Shown here: positions 51,701-60,419 of the stretch, piece by piece
How the letters are laid out: every line of letters starts with the position of its first letter
Numbering within the stretch: the stretch's first letter is position 1
Source of the DNA: Campylobacteraceae bacterium
GTDB lineage: Bacteria; Campylobacterota; Campylobacteria; Campylobacterales; Arcobacteraceae
DNA length: 64,000 bases
Assembly: GCA_013215945.1 (NCBI GenBank)
Contig: JABSOM010000011.1
Span: 1 to 64,000, forward strand
Direction of reading: 5' to 3'
Made by a program: the position numbers and the translations under genes
Notes under the pieces: model-generated
What the model saw: only the letters and a program-made list of their open reading frames with translations
Told to the model about the DNA's origin: nothing
Databases searched by the model: none

Positions 51701-51749
51701 GAACATAAGCAAAAATTCTGTTTTTTATAAAATATCTTGAAAAATCCAT
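48705..51749 (-). CDS. RND efflux transporter permease (AcrB/MexF-like)
   Basis: A 1014-residue inner-membrane proton-driven exporter with 12 helices and two large periplasmic loops. The N-terminus FSRYFIKNRIFAYVLTVVI, the YPGASAKEVEEEV segment (~residue 50), the TM4 charged pair region LGALIIALGMLVDNAIVIIDGM (~residue 390-411) and the C-terminal half with LSGMLIKNAIVLIDEI (~residue 918) identify it. It belongs to the heavy, multidrug-type RND branch. The start codon overlaps the adaptor stop by one base; it is the last gene of the tetR-OMF-adaptor-pump operon. Confidence 0.95.
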   Translation of the reverse strand: MDFSRYFIKNRIFAYVLTVVILAFGALSYEKLGKLEDPPFTIKDALIITSYPGASAKEVEEEVTNKLEEAIQRLGQLDKLVSKSSTGMSIITVSIKDNYDKNTLPQVWDELRRKVDSVQNSLPPSVYPSIVKDDYGDVYGMFLSITGNEYSYKELKDYAKILKKELILVKDVGKVDLFATQDEVIYIELNRDRLAKLGISKDLIIAQLQNKNIISDAGSVNIGNEFIKIRPKTTVDSVKDFENIMIRGSNSNAQIFLKDIASIKRDYKNPSSAYLSYDGKKAIAIGISTRVGGNVLNMGEALNKRLEELKYLMPLGMEIGMISDQAKSVDISINDFIMNLIAAVVIVVAVLLLFMGLRSGLIIGFVLILTILGSFIFMLALGISLERISLGALIIALGMLVDNAIVIIDGMLIKIAKGDGKEYAAAEVVKQTSTPLLAATIIAIMAFGAIGTLDNATGEFCRSLFQVVMISLAFSWVTAVTVTPLLGVQFLKSNKNKETKDPFDTKFYNMYARFLKICINKRWLVILGVIVLFVFSLSNFKHVKKSFFPDSTRPQVMIDFWMPQGTRIENTANILKNIQKKIIQIQGVTHTTTIVGKGALRFILTYAPQKENSAYAQMLIDIDDFKNLDRTISDIDILVKKDFPSIKAFGRKFVLGPGSGGKVQVKIFGKDENKIREYESEILKVFEKNALTKGLRTDWRERVKVIRPVVLDQVATLNGISSKDISDAIKDNFEGRTVGVYREKDSLIPIVLRAQDRIRNDVSSLNNIQIFSPAKGENIPLRQVISHFETLSEDDIIYRYNRKKALTIHADVHSGVANDLLNAVKPQIDKIKFEEGYWIEWHGEFRDTKKSQGPIIASLPLFVLLMILIKIALFNSLKKPLIIWLIIPFALIGVVWGLLITDKAFGFMSLLGFLSLSGMLIKNAIVLIDEITILNEHQEKPILDSILEAGLSRLRPVAMAALTTALGMIPLIFDAFFGSMAVAIVFGLMVATVLIVILVPVLYAIFFKAGKYEL

Positions 51750-52807
51750 TATTCTAATTCTCTTACTTTCATATTATTATGTAAATAAGATAAACCTGTA
51801 ATAATCAGTTTACTGTCCTTATTTAGACCTTTTTTAATATGCAATTTATCAGCATTAAATTCTCCCACTTCAATAAAGGTTTTAATTGCTTTGTTTTCTT
51901 TATTTAATGTCCACACATAAAACTTTTTTTCTTCATTTGATTTTACATAATGGGAGGGGATATAAATATCATTTGTTTGTATTTTTCTTGTTAATCTTAC
52001 AGTAGCACTCATACCTGGTAAAACTGTTTCTTCTTTTGGGTTCTCCATTAAAAGAGTAACTTCAAAGGTTCTGGTGGTATAATCTGCTGAGGTTGATATC
52101 TCTTTAATAAGGGCAGGAAAATGTTTATTTTTTAATGCAGTTATAGTGATTTGGGCATTGATTATTTTATTAACATTTTTTAAATCACCCTTACTTTTAA
52201 TAATATCTTTTTCTGGTATATCTATTTTTACTTCAAGTTTTGAATTGTTTTGAAGAAGTAGAATTCCTTCTTTTTGTGATATTCTTGCAAAATCATTTAC
52301 CATTTTTTTTGCAATGACACCTGAAAATTCAGCTATTAATTCTGTATCTTCTAAGGCTTTTTCTTTGATTTCATGCTTGGATTTAGCGTTTTCATATCGT
52401 TGTTTTGCATTGTCAAAATCTCTTTGTGAAATGGCACCTGATGTAATAAGTATTTGTGCACGCTTTAAATCTTTAAAAGCTGTATTGAGAGCTGTTTTAG
52501 ATGCTTTGACATTGGAAATGAAATTTCTTTTATCCAAAATGGCAAGTACATCACCCTTGTTAATATAATCTCCTACTTTAACATTGAACTTTTTAATACT
52601 ACCAGATACTTCAAAAGCCATAATAGTATTTAAAGAAGGATAAACAACACCAGGATACTCGAGATATTTTTTTTGATTCTCTATGTTTTTTACCACTAAA
52701 ATTTTGACAGGACGAATGAGTTCTTTTTCAACTTTATTGTCATCCTTTTTTGAACATGCAACAAATAAAAGAGTTAGTACTGCTGTTAAGAGTATTGTTT
52801 TTTTCAT
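51749..52807 (-). CDS. RND efflux periplasmic adaptor lipoprotein
   Basis: A 352-residue membrane-fusion protein. The N-terminus MKKTILLTAVLTLLFVACSKK is a lipoprotein signal with the acylated cysteine near residue 18. It shows the AcrA/MexE layout: GSIKKFNVKVGDYINKGDVLAILD barrel-sandwich half (~residues 70-93), a helical hairpin (ALNTAFKDLKRAQILITSGAISQRDFDNAKQRYENAKS), and the second half IAEFSGVIAKKMVNDFARIS. It connects the pump at 48705 to the outer-membrane factor at 52807; its ATG overlaps the preceding stop. Confidence 0.95.
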   Translation of the reverse strand: MKKTILLTAVLTLLFVACSKKDDNKVEKELIRPVKILVVKNIENQKKYLEYPGVVYPSLNTIMAFEVSGSIKKFNVKVGDYINKGDVLAILDKRNFISNVKASKTALNTAFKDLKRAQILITSGAISQRDFDNAKQRYENAKSKHEIKEKALEDTELIAEFSGVIAKKMVNDFARISQKEGILLLQNNSKLEVKIDIPEKDIIKSKGDLKNVNKIINAQITITALKNKHFPALIKEISTSADYTTRTFEVTLLMENPKEETVLPGMSATVRLTRKIQTNDIYIPSHYVKSNEEKKFYVWTLNKENKAIKTFIEVGEFNADKLHIKKGLNKDSKLIITGLSYLHNNMKVRELE

Positions 52808-54222
52808 TATTTTACCTTTTCTTTTTTATCATTTTGAGTATTCCATCCTAAACCTAAAGCTTTATGTATCTTGATATAATATAAAGAGCTTGATGTTTTA
52901 CTTTGAGATAAAGCCTCTTCACTTAAAAACAATTGTCTTTGTGAATCAAGAACTTCTTGGAAGGACGATAGTCCATTTTCATATCTTAGATTGGCCAAGT
53001 GAACACTTTCTTGACTTAAGGAATATGCTTTTTCTAAATAAGAAAATTTTATTTTTTCACTTTTATAAAAATCCAGATTTGTATTGACTTCAGCTATTGC
53101 ATTTAATACTGTTTTTTTATAGTTATTTAAAGCCATCTCTGCTTTTGTTTCTTCTATGCTAATACTGGCTTTTATTTTACTTCTGTTAAAAATTGAGTAG
53201 AAAAAGGAGCCACCTACATTCCATAAGAGACTTTCAGGGCTTAAGAGATTTGAGCTTGATATTGAATTGTATCCCAAAAAACCGCTTAAGGTAAGAGATG
53301 GATATAACGCAGTAGTTGCTACACCTATAAGAGCTGTTTGTGCTGCTAATTCTCTTTCTTTTAAACGTACATCGGGTCTGTTTCTTAATAGGTTTGCGCT
53401 AAAAGTAATATTCTTTTTATAGCTTACTGGAATAAAAGATTGTGTGCTTTTTAAACTATTTTGCACCTTTACATCCCTAGTATTTAATAAAACAGCCAGT
53501 TTTTGAATTAAAGCTGTTTTATTAGCATGAAGACTGGGAAGATAAGCTTGAGTGCTTAATAAATTACTATTGGCTCTTATTACATCTAATTTTGAAGCAC
53601 TGCCAGCATTCTTAAGTTTTTTTGTTAAGTTAAAAAATCTCTCTTGAATATTTATATTTTTTTTAGTGATTAGAATTCTGTCTTCTAAACTTCGTATTTC
53701 AATATAAGTAGAAGCTACTTGCGCTTTTAAACTTAACAAAATATCTTGATATAAAAATTTATCTGCTTCATATTTTGCATAGTTTGCTTCAACTAATCTA
53801 TCAATTCTTCCAAATAAATCTACTTCCCAAGAAACACTAAGTCCCAAATTTAAGTTATTCCCTGTTAGACCTGGAGCAAAAGAAGGTACATTCTCACTTT
53901 TTTTCCCTCTTTGTGGATTGATAACGAATGCAGCATTGGGTTCAAAATCTTCTTTTACTATATTATAAGTAAGTCTTGATTTTTTGATATTTAAATAAGC
54001 TGTGTTTATGTCTAAGTTATTTTCTTGTGCTTTTAAAATCAGTTGATTTAAAATAGGATCGTTAAAGTTCTTCCACCAAGAATGTTCTTGTTTATTCTTA
54101 TGTAAAAGATTATTCTCTTGCAAGATATGAAAACTTTTTAATTCAGGTGGATTATAGTTAGGTCCTACGGCACAAGAAGTAAATACGAGAGCTAAACTTA
54201 GGTATTTAATATTTTTTAGCAT
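52807..54222 (-). CDS. RND efflux outer-membrane factor (NodT/OprM-type lipoprotein)
   Basis: A 471-residue TolC-like channel protein. It starts with a lipoprotein signal (ALVFTSCAVGPNYNPP, Cys17), the standard NodT/OprM N-terminus. Two OEP repeats follow, with KSRLTYNIVKEDFEPN, VSWEVDLFGRIDRLVEANYAKYEA (~residues 130-153) and RNRPDVRLKERELAAQTALIGVATTALYPSLTLSG (broken here; residues ~277-312). It overlaps the tetR gene by seven bases and the adaptor start by one. Confidence 0.94.
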   Translation of the reverse strand: MLKNIKYLSLALVFTSCAVGPNYNPPELKSFHILQENNLLHKNKQEHSWWKNFNDPILNQLILKAQENNLDINTAYLNIKKSRLTYNIVKEDFEPNAAFVINPQRGKKSENVPSFAPGLTGNNLNLGLSVSWEVDLFGRIDRLVEANYAKYEADKFLYQDILLSLKAQVASTYIEIRSLEDRILITKKNINIQERFFNLTKKLKNAGSASKLDVIRANSNLLSTQAYLPSLHANKTALIQKLAVLLNTRDVKVQNSLKSTQSFIPVSYKKNITFSANLLRNRPDVRLKERELAAQTALIGVATTALYPSLTLSGFLGYNSISSSNLLSPESLLWNVGGSFFYSIFNRSKIKASISIEETKAEMALNNYKKTVLNAIAEVNTNLDFYKSEKIKFSYLEKAYSLSQESVHLANLRYENGLSSFQEVLDSQRQLFLSEEALSQSKTSSSLYYIKIHKALGLGWNTQNDKKEKVK

Positions 54223-54917
54223 TGAATTCCTTTTTTTATCAGGTTTTTTGTTTCTTCTATAATATGATTAATATTTTTGTGATCTAGTGGTTTATCTTTT
54301 AAATAAGAATTAATTAAACAACTTGCATTTACTATTAAAGGGTTGTTAATATCTAAGTCGTGCTTTTTAAAAATATTTAATTCCAATATACTCAAAGAAC
54401 CTAAACTCAAAGACCATAAACCAAATAATAAATTATCGCATATGCCTTCTGTATTTTCAGCTTTTGGACTGTTTTCTTTTATGGCTTCTAAGAGAATGCT
54501 TTTGACAAGTAACACTGCTTCTTGAATGAGAGAATCATGTTCTTGTATTTTGTATTTTGAGGCTCTATTTCTAATACTTGTATTGGTAACTAACTGTTCT
54601 AATTCGGAGATATAACTTTCTTTTGCTCGTCTAATATGAGAAGTAAACGTAAAAGCAAGAAGTTTTTCTTTATTAGAACAATCAAGTTTTGATATCTCTT
54701 GAAAAAAAGCTTTTACTTCAACAATATTTTGGCAAGCAAGTGCCAGTAAAACATCTTCTTTACTGATGAAATGAATGTATAAAGTACCAATTGAAATTTT
54801 AGATGCTTTTGCAATTTCAGACATTTTAAATTCAATAATTCCATCTCTTTTTACAATCATACGTGCATTTTCTAAGATTAATTTATCTCTTATTTCTCGT
54901 TTTTCTTGTTTTGTCAT
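54216..54917 (-). CDS. TetR-family transcriptional regulator of the RND operon
   Basis: A 233-residue regulator. The N-terminal helix-turn-helix is clear: IVKRDGIIEFKMSEIAKASKISIGTLYIHFISKEDVLLALA (across residues ~17-58). The ligand domain is not conserved. It is the first gene of the efflux operon and overlaps the next gene. A 17-bp palindrome at 54950-54966 lies 33 bp upstream and is its likely operator, so it probably represses its own operon until an efflux substrate binds. Confidence 0.92.
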   Translation of the reverse strand: MTKQEKREIRDKLILENARMIVKRDGIIEFKMSEIAKASKISIGTLYIHFISKEDVLLALACQNIVEVKAFFQEISKLDCSNKEKLLAFTFTSHIRRAKESYISELEQLVTNTSIRNRASKYKIQEHDSLIQEAVLLVKSILLEAIKENSPKAENTEGICDNLLFGLWSLSLGSLSILELNIFKKHDLDINNPLIVNASCLINSYLKDKPLDHKNINHIIEETKNLIKKGIQC

Positions 54918-54949
54918 TCCAGAACCTTAAAATGAATTTAATTCGAATA

Positions 54950-54966
54950 TTATTCTATCAGAATAA
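54950..54966 (-). promoter_or_regulatory. Palindromic operator before the tetR-RND operon
   Basis: TTATTCT-ATC-AGAATAA is a perfect inverted repeat with seven-base arms, located in the probable promoter region upstream of the TetR start codon. Size and position fit TetR autoregulation. Confidence 0.6.
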
Positions 54967-55095
54967 AACTAAATTGTAAATGAAGTAAATTAGGAAAGAT
55001 AAGGTTTATAAATAGCTGGATTGAATTTTAAAGACAGAGAGATTAAACTATTATTTGTAGTTAATAATAGTTAAATAAATTGTGGAGTATTTTAT

Positions 55096-56718
55096 TTAAA
55101 AAGCGTCTGATTTTTTTGTTTTATTTTTTGATAACCATTGTTCTTGCATTTTTTTCATTTTTGAAGAAGACGTTTTTTTAGGTGTTTTTTTAGCTTTGAA
55201 ATCAAAATTATCATCTTCTTTATACACATACGTTAATTCTAAAGAAGCCAAAACGGCTACTTTTTTTGCTCTTGTAGCTGCAACATAATAAATATTAAGT
55301 TCTTCTGCTTTTTGCATATCACTCATTTTGCTTTTTTCATTCGTGATTTCTTTTTTACTTATAAAATCATCTGCTAAGATTATTTGCTCGTATTCTAAAC
55401 CCTTAGATTTATGCGTAGTCGTAAAAATAATATCAGCTTTATTTTTATCAAGTACCAGTCTGTTCTTGATTTTTTTGTTGATTTCAAAAATATTATCCCC
55501 ATAGGTATTAATGAATTTTATGATGTTCAAATAATCTTGGTTTTTGGTATCTTTTGCAAATTCTTCAAGCTCAGCTATGGTTTCAAACTCTTTAATTTCG
55601 GGAAGTGTAATTTTGTCATTCTTTTTTTGTTTTAAATAAAAAATAGAATAAACCATAGGGTTCATAAAAGAATATCCTCCATATCCCCCTTCAAAATAAA
55701 TCTTTTTATTGTCATGAATATAATGCACTATTTTTTGTATTAAACCAAAAGTAGTTCGTGCTATTACACAAATTGGTTTATTTAAATCTAAGTGTTTTTC
55801 ACCCATTTTGGTTTCATTTTGTGTACCTTCTAAATATAAAGAAGATGAGCCACATTTTTTATACAAACTGTTTAAACTTTTTGATAAGCTTTTTGCATAT
55901 TCATCTCCAAATCTAAAACTTTTACTTAAAGTAAAAGCAGGTAAATCAATTTTGGCCAGTGCATTCGTAGCATATCTAAAAGAATATATTTGTTGAAATG
56001 AATCTCCAATATAAACCCGTCTTACATTTTGATTCTCAACTATTCGTATCATTACATCAGAAATATCTTGTGCTTCATCTACAAGTATTAAATCATAACC
56101 CAAATTAGAACAGGCCGTTTTATTTAAATAAAACATTTTTAAATAAAAATCATGGGTAGCTTCTATTTTTTTATTCTTCATAGCAGATAAAATGTATTTA
56201 AGGTGAGCTAGAACTCTAGACTCATCTTTTGAAATAAGCTCAATTATCTTAGCCCCCAAATCACTTTGTTGTTTGTAGGCTTTTAAAAGGGCTTCATTTA
56301 AAGCAATAATTGAACTGTTACAATAAAAATTAACCAAGTCTTTTATTAGGGCTAGGTATTCAGGAATTGGGTAATACGAGTTTCTTTGATTCACTTTTCG
56401 TTCAAATTCACATAAATTGTATTCTAAGACTTGCATTTTTAAATCAGAACATAAAACATAGTTATGGGCTTGGATTCTTTTATAAGCAAGTGAATGGATG
56501 GTGCTAACATGCATGTGACTTAGATCATAAGAACTTAGTTTATTCATTAGTGAAGTTTGTAAAGACTTGTTATACGCCAGATACAAAATCTTTAAATGAG
56601 TGTTCTTTTGTGCATATTCTAAAAGTGTTGTGGTTTTTCCACTTCCTGCAACTGCATTTATTTTAAAAGACAATTCTTTGGAATTAATTATAGTTTCTTG
56701 TTCGTTGGTTAAGGTCAT
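55096..56718 (-). CDS. UvrD/Rep-like superfamily 1 helicase
   Basis: A ~540-residue ATP-dependent DNA helicase. Motifs in order: Q motif LTNEQETIINS, Walker A INAVAGSGKTTTLLEYA (~residue 22), Ia HVSTIHSLAYKR, II LILVDEAQDISD (~residue 216), III VYIGDSFQQIYSFRYA, V TTHKSKGLEYEQIILADDF (~residue 440) and VI YYVAATRAKKVAVL. It is shorter than UvrD and resembles the F-box-helicase-like branch. A TTG two codons upstream (56724) is an alternative start; neither has a good ribosome site. Role in repair or recombination is inferred. Confidence 0.87.
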   Translation of the reverse strand: MTLTNEQETIINSKELSFKINAVAGSGKTTTLLEYAQKNTHLKILYLAYNKSLQTSLMNKLSSYDLSHMHVSTIHSLAYKRIQAHNYVLCSDLKMQVLEYNLCEFERKVNQRNSYYPIPEYLALIKDLVNFYCNSSIIALNEALLKAYKQQSDLGAKIIELISKDESRVLAHLKYILSAMKNKKIEATHDFYLKMFYLNKTACSNLGYDLILVDEAQDISDVMIRIVENQNVRRVYIGDSFQQIYSFRYATNALAKIDLPAFTLSKSFRFGDEYAKSLSKSLNSLYKKCGSSSLYLEGTQNETKMGEKHLDLNKPICVIARTTFGLIQKIVHYIHDNKKIYFEGGYGGYSFMNPMVYSIFYLKQKKNDKITLPEIKEFETIAELEEFAKDTKNQDYLNIIKFINTYGDNIFEINKKIKNRLVLDKNKADIIFTTTHKSKGLEYEQIILADDFISKKEITNEKSKMSDMQKAEELNIYYVAATRAKKVAVLASLELTYVYKEDDNFDFKAKKTPKKTSSSKMKKMQEQWLSKNKTKKSDAF

Positions 56719-56767
56719 TTGCAATTGTAGCTAAGAGAGCTAAAGCCAAGATTATTTGGCTTTAGTT

Positions 56768-58597
56768 TTAAGCAAAACACCTTTTATTATCTACTTTTTT
56801 AATTTGTGAGAAATTGTCTAAATAATCCAAATAAGCAACCAGATATTTTCTTGACATAGGATATTTTTCTTTGAAGTTTTTAATTTCAATATAACCTTCT
56901 TCTTTTATAATCTCATTCATGCTTTTTACAATTTTATTTAGAGATTGAGCATGAATAAAAAGATTGTGAGCCATTCTAATAACATGTTTTTTAGCACACA
57001 AAGCTTTTAAAATATCATCTCCAAGTTTTCTATCCAAATCTAATTCATCATAGATATTATAAGGAGCAGTTGGGGTAAAACCTTCTTTTTCCAAACGCTC
57101 TAATACAATATTTTCTAAGCTGTCTTGAAAACTCTCTTTGATATTGGCATTGATATATAAATTACCATCTTTTTTAAGCAGTTTTTCTTCAATTAATTCA
57201 TTAATAGCAAGCAGAATAAAACTTTCACTTGCCCACTTAAGTCTTAGTTTAATAGATGCAATAGAAAGTAGGGCATATTGATTTTTAGTATAAATATTAC
57301 TTACAATTTCTTTGATATAGGCTTTCGTTTCTGCAGGATAAATAATTAAATCCTTTTCATCCACAAAAGATGCATCTAAAGAGTTTGCAATCTTTAATGC
57401 TTCTTCATGTGAAAGAGCAAATCTTTGGGCAGAAGAGACTAACCCAAGGCCTTTTTTATGAGCAGTTAATAATATTTGATACGCTTCTTTGATATCTTGT
57501 TTATTCAAAGCTTCTAACATTTTAAGTTTTTGCTGTTTTTTCATGGGATCAACTACAGGATTTAAAATGTTTGCTCCTGCAATTGTACGATTGCCTTCTC
57601 TTAAAATAAGTTTTTCCCCATAGATTGAGAAAATCTCAGAGCTTGCTTTAATCGTTGCATACCCAACTTCCAGTGAATCAGTAGATGAAAAAAGGAGCAC
57701 TTTTGCTTCAAACTTTTTAGCACCCAAATAAATAGTATAAATTCTATTATGGGTTAAACTCAAGCCTTTTAAGGCTTTGAAACTCACATCAATTGAAAAA
57801 AATCCTCTTAAAAAACCTTTTTTAGATAAAACGCTACCTCTTTGAATTTTATTGGTATCAACACCAGAGAGATTTATTGCACATCTGTTTGAAATAAAAG
57901 CCGTTTCAACATCATGTGAATGAACTTGCAGGTTTTTAATTTTAACTTCTTTTTTAATATCACAAAGATATATTTTTTCATTTACAGATATTTCATTTCC
58001 TAAAACAGTTCCCGTTACAATAGTTCCAGCACCCTTGCTTGAAAATACTCTATCAACGTAATATCTAAAAAAGTTTTCTTTTTCTTTAGTGCTAGCATTT
58101 AGTGTAAATAGTTCTTCTTTTAAATGTGCTATTGAAGCTTCATCATAAATTGAGACACAAAAAGATTTTTCAATATCAAATTCATATTCTTGTACAAAAG
58201 AAACAATTTCTTTTTCTTTTATTTTAAGCGTTTCTTCATCAACTAAATCTTTTTTAGTAATTACAACTAAAGCTTTTTTAATACCAATTAATTTAAGAAT
58301 TTCTAAATGCTCAATGGTTTGAGGTTTTATTCCCTCAGCAGCACTTACAACAACCATCACACAATCAAAAGAAAAAGCTCCTGCAATCATATTTTTGATC
58401 AGTTTTTCATGTCCAGGTACATCAATAAAAGCCACATTCTTTTCATTTTGTGAAATATGAGAAAAAGACAAATCAATAGTAATTCCTCTGTCTTTTTCTT
58501 CTTTTGTTGTATCACCTTCGTAACCGTTTAACGCTTTTATTAAAGCTGTTTTACCATGATCAATATGACCACAGGTTCCAATAATATAATTACTCAT
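56768..58597 (-). CDS. selB: Selenocysteine-specific elongation factor SelB
   Basis: A 609-residue translation GTPase that carries Sec-tRNA(Sec) to UGA codons marked by a SECIS hairpin. The GTPase domain has GTCGHIDHGKTALIKAL (G1), DRGITID (G2), DVPGHEKLIKNM (G3) and TKKDLVD (G4). Domains II and III follow, and the C-terminal ~200 residues carry the winged-helix repeats that bind SECIS RNA. It overlaps selA by eight bases. It proves that the organism decodes UGA as selenocysteine. Confidence 0.96.
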   Translation of the reverse strand: MSNYIIGTCGHIDHGKTALIKALNGYEGDTTKEEKDRGITIDLSFSHISQNEKNVAFIDVPGHEKLIKNMIAGAFSFDCVMVVVSAAEGIKPQTIEHLEILKLIGIKKALVVITKKDLVDEETLKIKEKEIVSFVQEYEFDIEKSFCVSIYDEASIAHLKEELFTLNASTKEKENFFRYYVDRVFSSKGAGTIVTGTVLGNEISVNEKIYLCDIKKEVKIKNLQVHSHDVETAFISNRCAINLSGVDTNKIQRGSVLSKKGFLRGFFSIDVSFKALKGLSLTHNRIYTIYLGAKKFEAKVLLFSSTDSLEVGYATIKASSEIFSIYGEKLILREGNRTIAGANILNPVVDPMKKQQKLKMLEALNKQDIKEAYQILLTAHKKGLGLVSSAQRFALSHEEALKIANSLDASFVDEKDLIIYPAETKAYIKEIVSNIYTKNQYALLSIASIKLRLKWASESFILLAINELIEEKLLKKDGNLYINANIKESFQDSLENIVLERLEKEGFTPTAPYNIYDELDLDRKLGDDILKALCAKKHVIRMAHNLFIHAQSLNKIVKSMNEIIKEEGYIEIKNFKEKYPMSRKYLVAYLDYLDNFSQIKKVDNKRCFA

Positions 58598-59939
58598 TAA
58601 TAATCTCTTTTATAATAGAAATCAATGTTTCTAATTCATTTTCTTTGATGGCTCTAAAGTCTAAAAGATATTGTTCTTTTTCCATTCTTCCAATAACTCC
58701 CTTTGAGCGTAATAGTTTTTCTATTTTATTTTCTTTGTAGTTTTTAAATGCCAAAGACAATACAATAGTAGGTATTTTTTTATTAGGAGTGGTTCCACCG
58801 CCTATTACAGTGTGTGTTTTGAAAATACTTGTTTGGCATATATCTTTAATCGCTTCTTGAACCCTTAAAGCTCGTGCTTCAAGTACTTCTGTAGAAGTAA
58901 ACAACATTTCCAGCGTAGGAATGTCTTCTTTTTTATCCAATAAAATTGATTTTACATTTTCTTCTAAAATAGCCAAAGTTATTTTATCCACTCTTAACAT
59001 TCGTAAAAGATGATTCTTTTTTAATTTTGATATAAGTTCTTTTTTCCCTACAATAATTCCAGCTTGTACAGAACCCAAAAGTTTATCGCCAGAAAAAGAA
59101 AGTAAGGAAGGTTTATTCTCTAAAAGTTTTAAAACAGAAGGTTCATCTTGATCCAAATTATAAGGCAAATCAACTAAATGACCACTTCCCATGTCATAAT
59201 AATCAATTAGCTTTTTCTCTTTTGCTAGTGTTACCAATTCCAGACATGAAACTTCGCTCGTAAAACCTTCAATGCTGTAGTTGGATTTATGTACTTTCAT
59301 TAGCATTGCTGTATTTTCATTGATATTGTCTTCATAATCATAAAGATGGGTTTTATTAGTAGCCCCAACTTCTTTAAGTATTGCACCACTTTGAGCCATT
59401 ACTTCTGGAACCCTAAAAGAACCTCCAATTTCAACTAACTCACCACGTGAGACTATTACTTCTTTGTTTTTTGCAAAAGTATTTAAAATCAAAAATACAG
59501 CAGAAGCATTGTTATTTACGATTAAAACATCTTCACAATCTAAAAGGCTACAAATTACTTTAGAAATATGAGTATATCTCTCGCCTCGTTTTCCTTTTTC
59601 CACATCGTATTCAAGATTGTTATATGAAGTAAGAACTTTTTTGATATTTTCAAAAGTTTTTTCATTGATTAATGAACGTCCTAAATTAGTATGAATAATA
59701 ACACCCGTTGCGTTTATTAATGGGCGTAAAGAAGGTTTGATAATACTTTCATATTCTTTTATAATTTCTTGCTTTAAAGCTTCAAGATTTACTTCATTTA
59801 TTGTTTCATTCAAAATGTTCTGACGTAAAGTATCAATTTTTTCTTTTACAATTTTAGTAAGAAGTTTTGTTGAATAAGGTTTAAAGTCTTTGTCATTGAT
59901 AAACTTATCAATCTTCGGTATGGATTTTAATAAAACCAT
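58590..59939 (-). CDS. selA: L-seryl-tRNA(Sec) selenium transferase SelA
   Basis: A 449-residue PLP enzyme that converts Ser-tRNA(Sec) to Sec-tRNA(Sec) with selenophosphate. Family landmarks: NATGVIIHTNLGRSLI (~residue 79), VNNNASAVFLIL (~142), and LSFSGDKLLGSVQAGIIVGKK, with Lys286 as the PLP-binding residue. AAAAGGGATAC precedes the ATG. It is divergent from the tRNA-Sec gene, 56 bp away, and overlaps selB. Confidence 0.96.
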   Translation of the reverse strand: MVLLKSIPKIDKFINDKDFKPYSTKLLTKIVKEKIDTLRQNILNETINEVNLEALKQEIIKEYESIIKPSLRPLINATGVIIHTNLGRSLINEKTFENIKKVLTSYNNLEYDVEKGKRGERYTHISKVICSLLDCEDVLIVNNNASAVFLILNTFAKNKEVIVSRGELVEIGGSFRVPEVMAQSGAILKEVGATNKTHLYDYEDNINENTAMLMKVHKSNYSIEGFTSEVSCLELVTLAKEKKLIDYYDMGSGHLVDLPYNLDQDEPSVLKLLENKPSLLSFSGDKLLGSVQAGIIVGKKELISKLKKNHLLRMLRVDKITLAILEENVKSILLDKKEDIPTLEMLFTSTEVLEARALRVQEAIKDICQTSIFKTHTVIGGGTTPNKKIPTIVLSLAFKNYKENKIEKLLRSKGVIGRMEKEQYLLDFRAIKENELETLISIIKEIINE

Positions 59940-59995
59940 TGTATCCCTTTTAGTTAAATTTTATATATTTTATAGTAATATGCAAGTTCTTTAGT

Positions 59996-60095
59996 TGGGG
60001 GGCATGTGATCCTGGCGGACACCACAGGTTTCAACCCTGATTGTCGGTTTTTGTGTAAACGCCGAGGGAGGTTCGATTCCTTCGCCTTCTCGCCA
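59996..60095 (+). tRNA. selC: tRNA-Sec (anticodon TCA)
   Basis: A 100-nt tRNA-Sec gene with encoded CCA. The anticodon TCA is at 60031-60033 in the loop TTTCAAC, with a CAGG/CCTG stem. A long variable arm (60041-60070) and T arm GGAGG-TTCGATT-CCTTC follow. The acceptor is eight base pairs long, as in bacterial tRNA-Sec: C60003-G60084 up to G59997-T60090, with three G-U wobbles; the first position (T59996 opposite C60091) does not pair. The discriminator is G. Neighbouring selA/selB and selD confirm the identity. Confidence 0.93.
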
Positions 60096-60343
60096 TCTAA
60101 AGACTACAATAACTCTTATAAATCCCCTAAAAAAACTGTTTATTTTTTCATATTAAAGAACAAAATATTACTTTTATTTCTGCGCAATTGTATCAAAAAC
60201 AAGGTTTTTACTGCCTTAATATCACTCTATTCATTATTTATATGAATAAATACATTATTCTATAATCAATACAAAATCATATACTTCTAAATTATTAAAG
60301 TCTTATGTATAATTAAGACTTTAATAATAATATACTTTATTCC
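60096..60343. other. Gene-free stretch after tRNA-Sec
   Basis: No convincing gene. A 12-bp inverted repeat ATTAAAGTCTTA / TAAGACTTTAAT (60294-60305, 60314-60325) lies here but has no T-tract. An apparent open frame at 60006-60245 only reads through the tRNA gene. Confidence 0.5.
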
Positions 60344-60376
60344 TTGACTAATACTATCTTAAATGATATAGTATTA
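60344..60376 (+). promoter_or_regulatory. Promoter and palindrome of the recombinase gene
   Basis: TTGACT (60344-60349), 17-bp spacer, TATAGT (60367-60372) form a good sigma-70 promoter. TAATACTAT (60349-60357) and ATAGTATTA (60368-60376) are inverted repeats that span the spacer and -10 box, as expected for an operator of a self-repressing DNA-binding protein. Confidence 0.65.
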
Positions 60377-60419
60377 AGCAAAAAAATATAATAAGACTTG
60401 TAATTTATGAAAGAGGCGA

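Noticed and set aside
60006-60245. 79-codon open frame on the plus strand
   Set aside because: It reads through the tRNA-Sec gene and low-complexity AT-rich sequence; it has no ribosome site and no protein-like composition.
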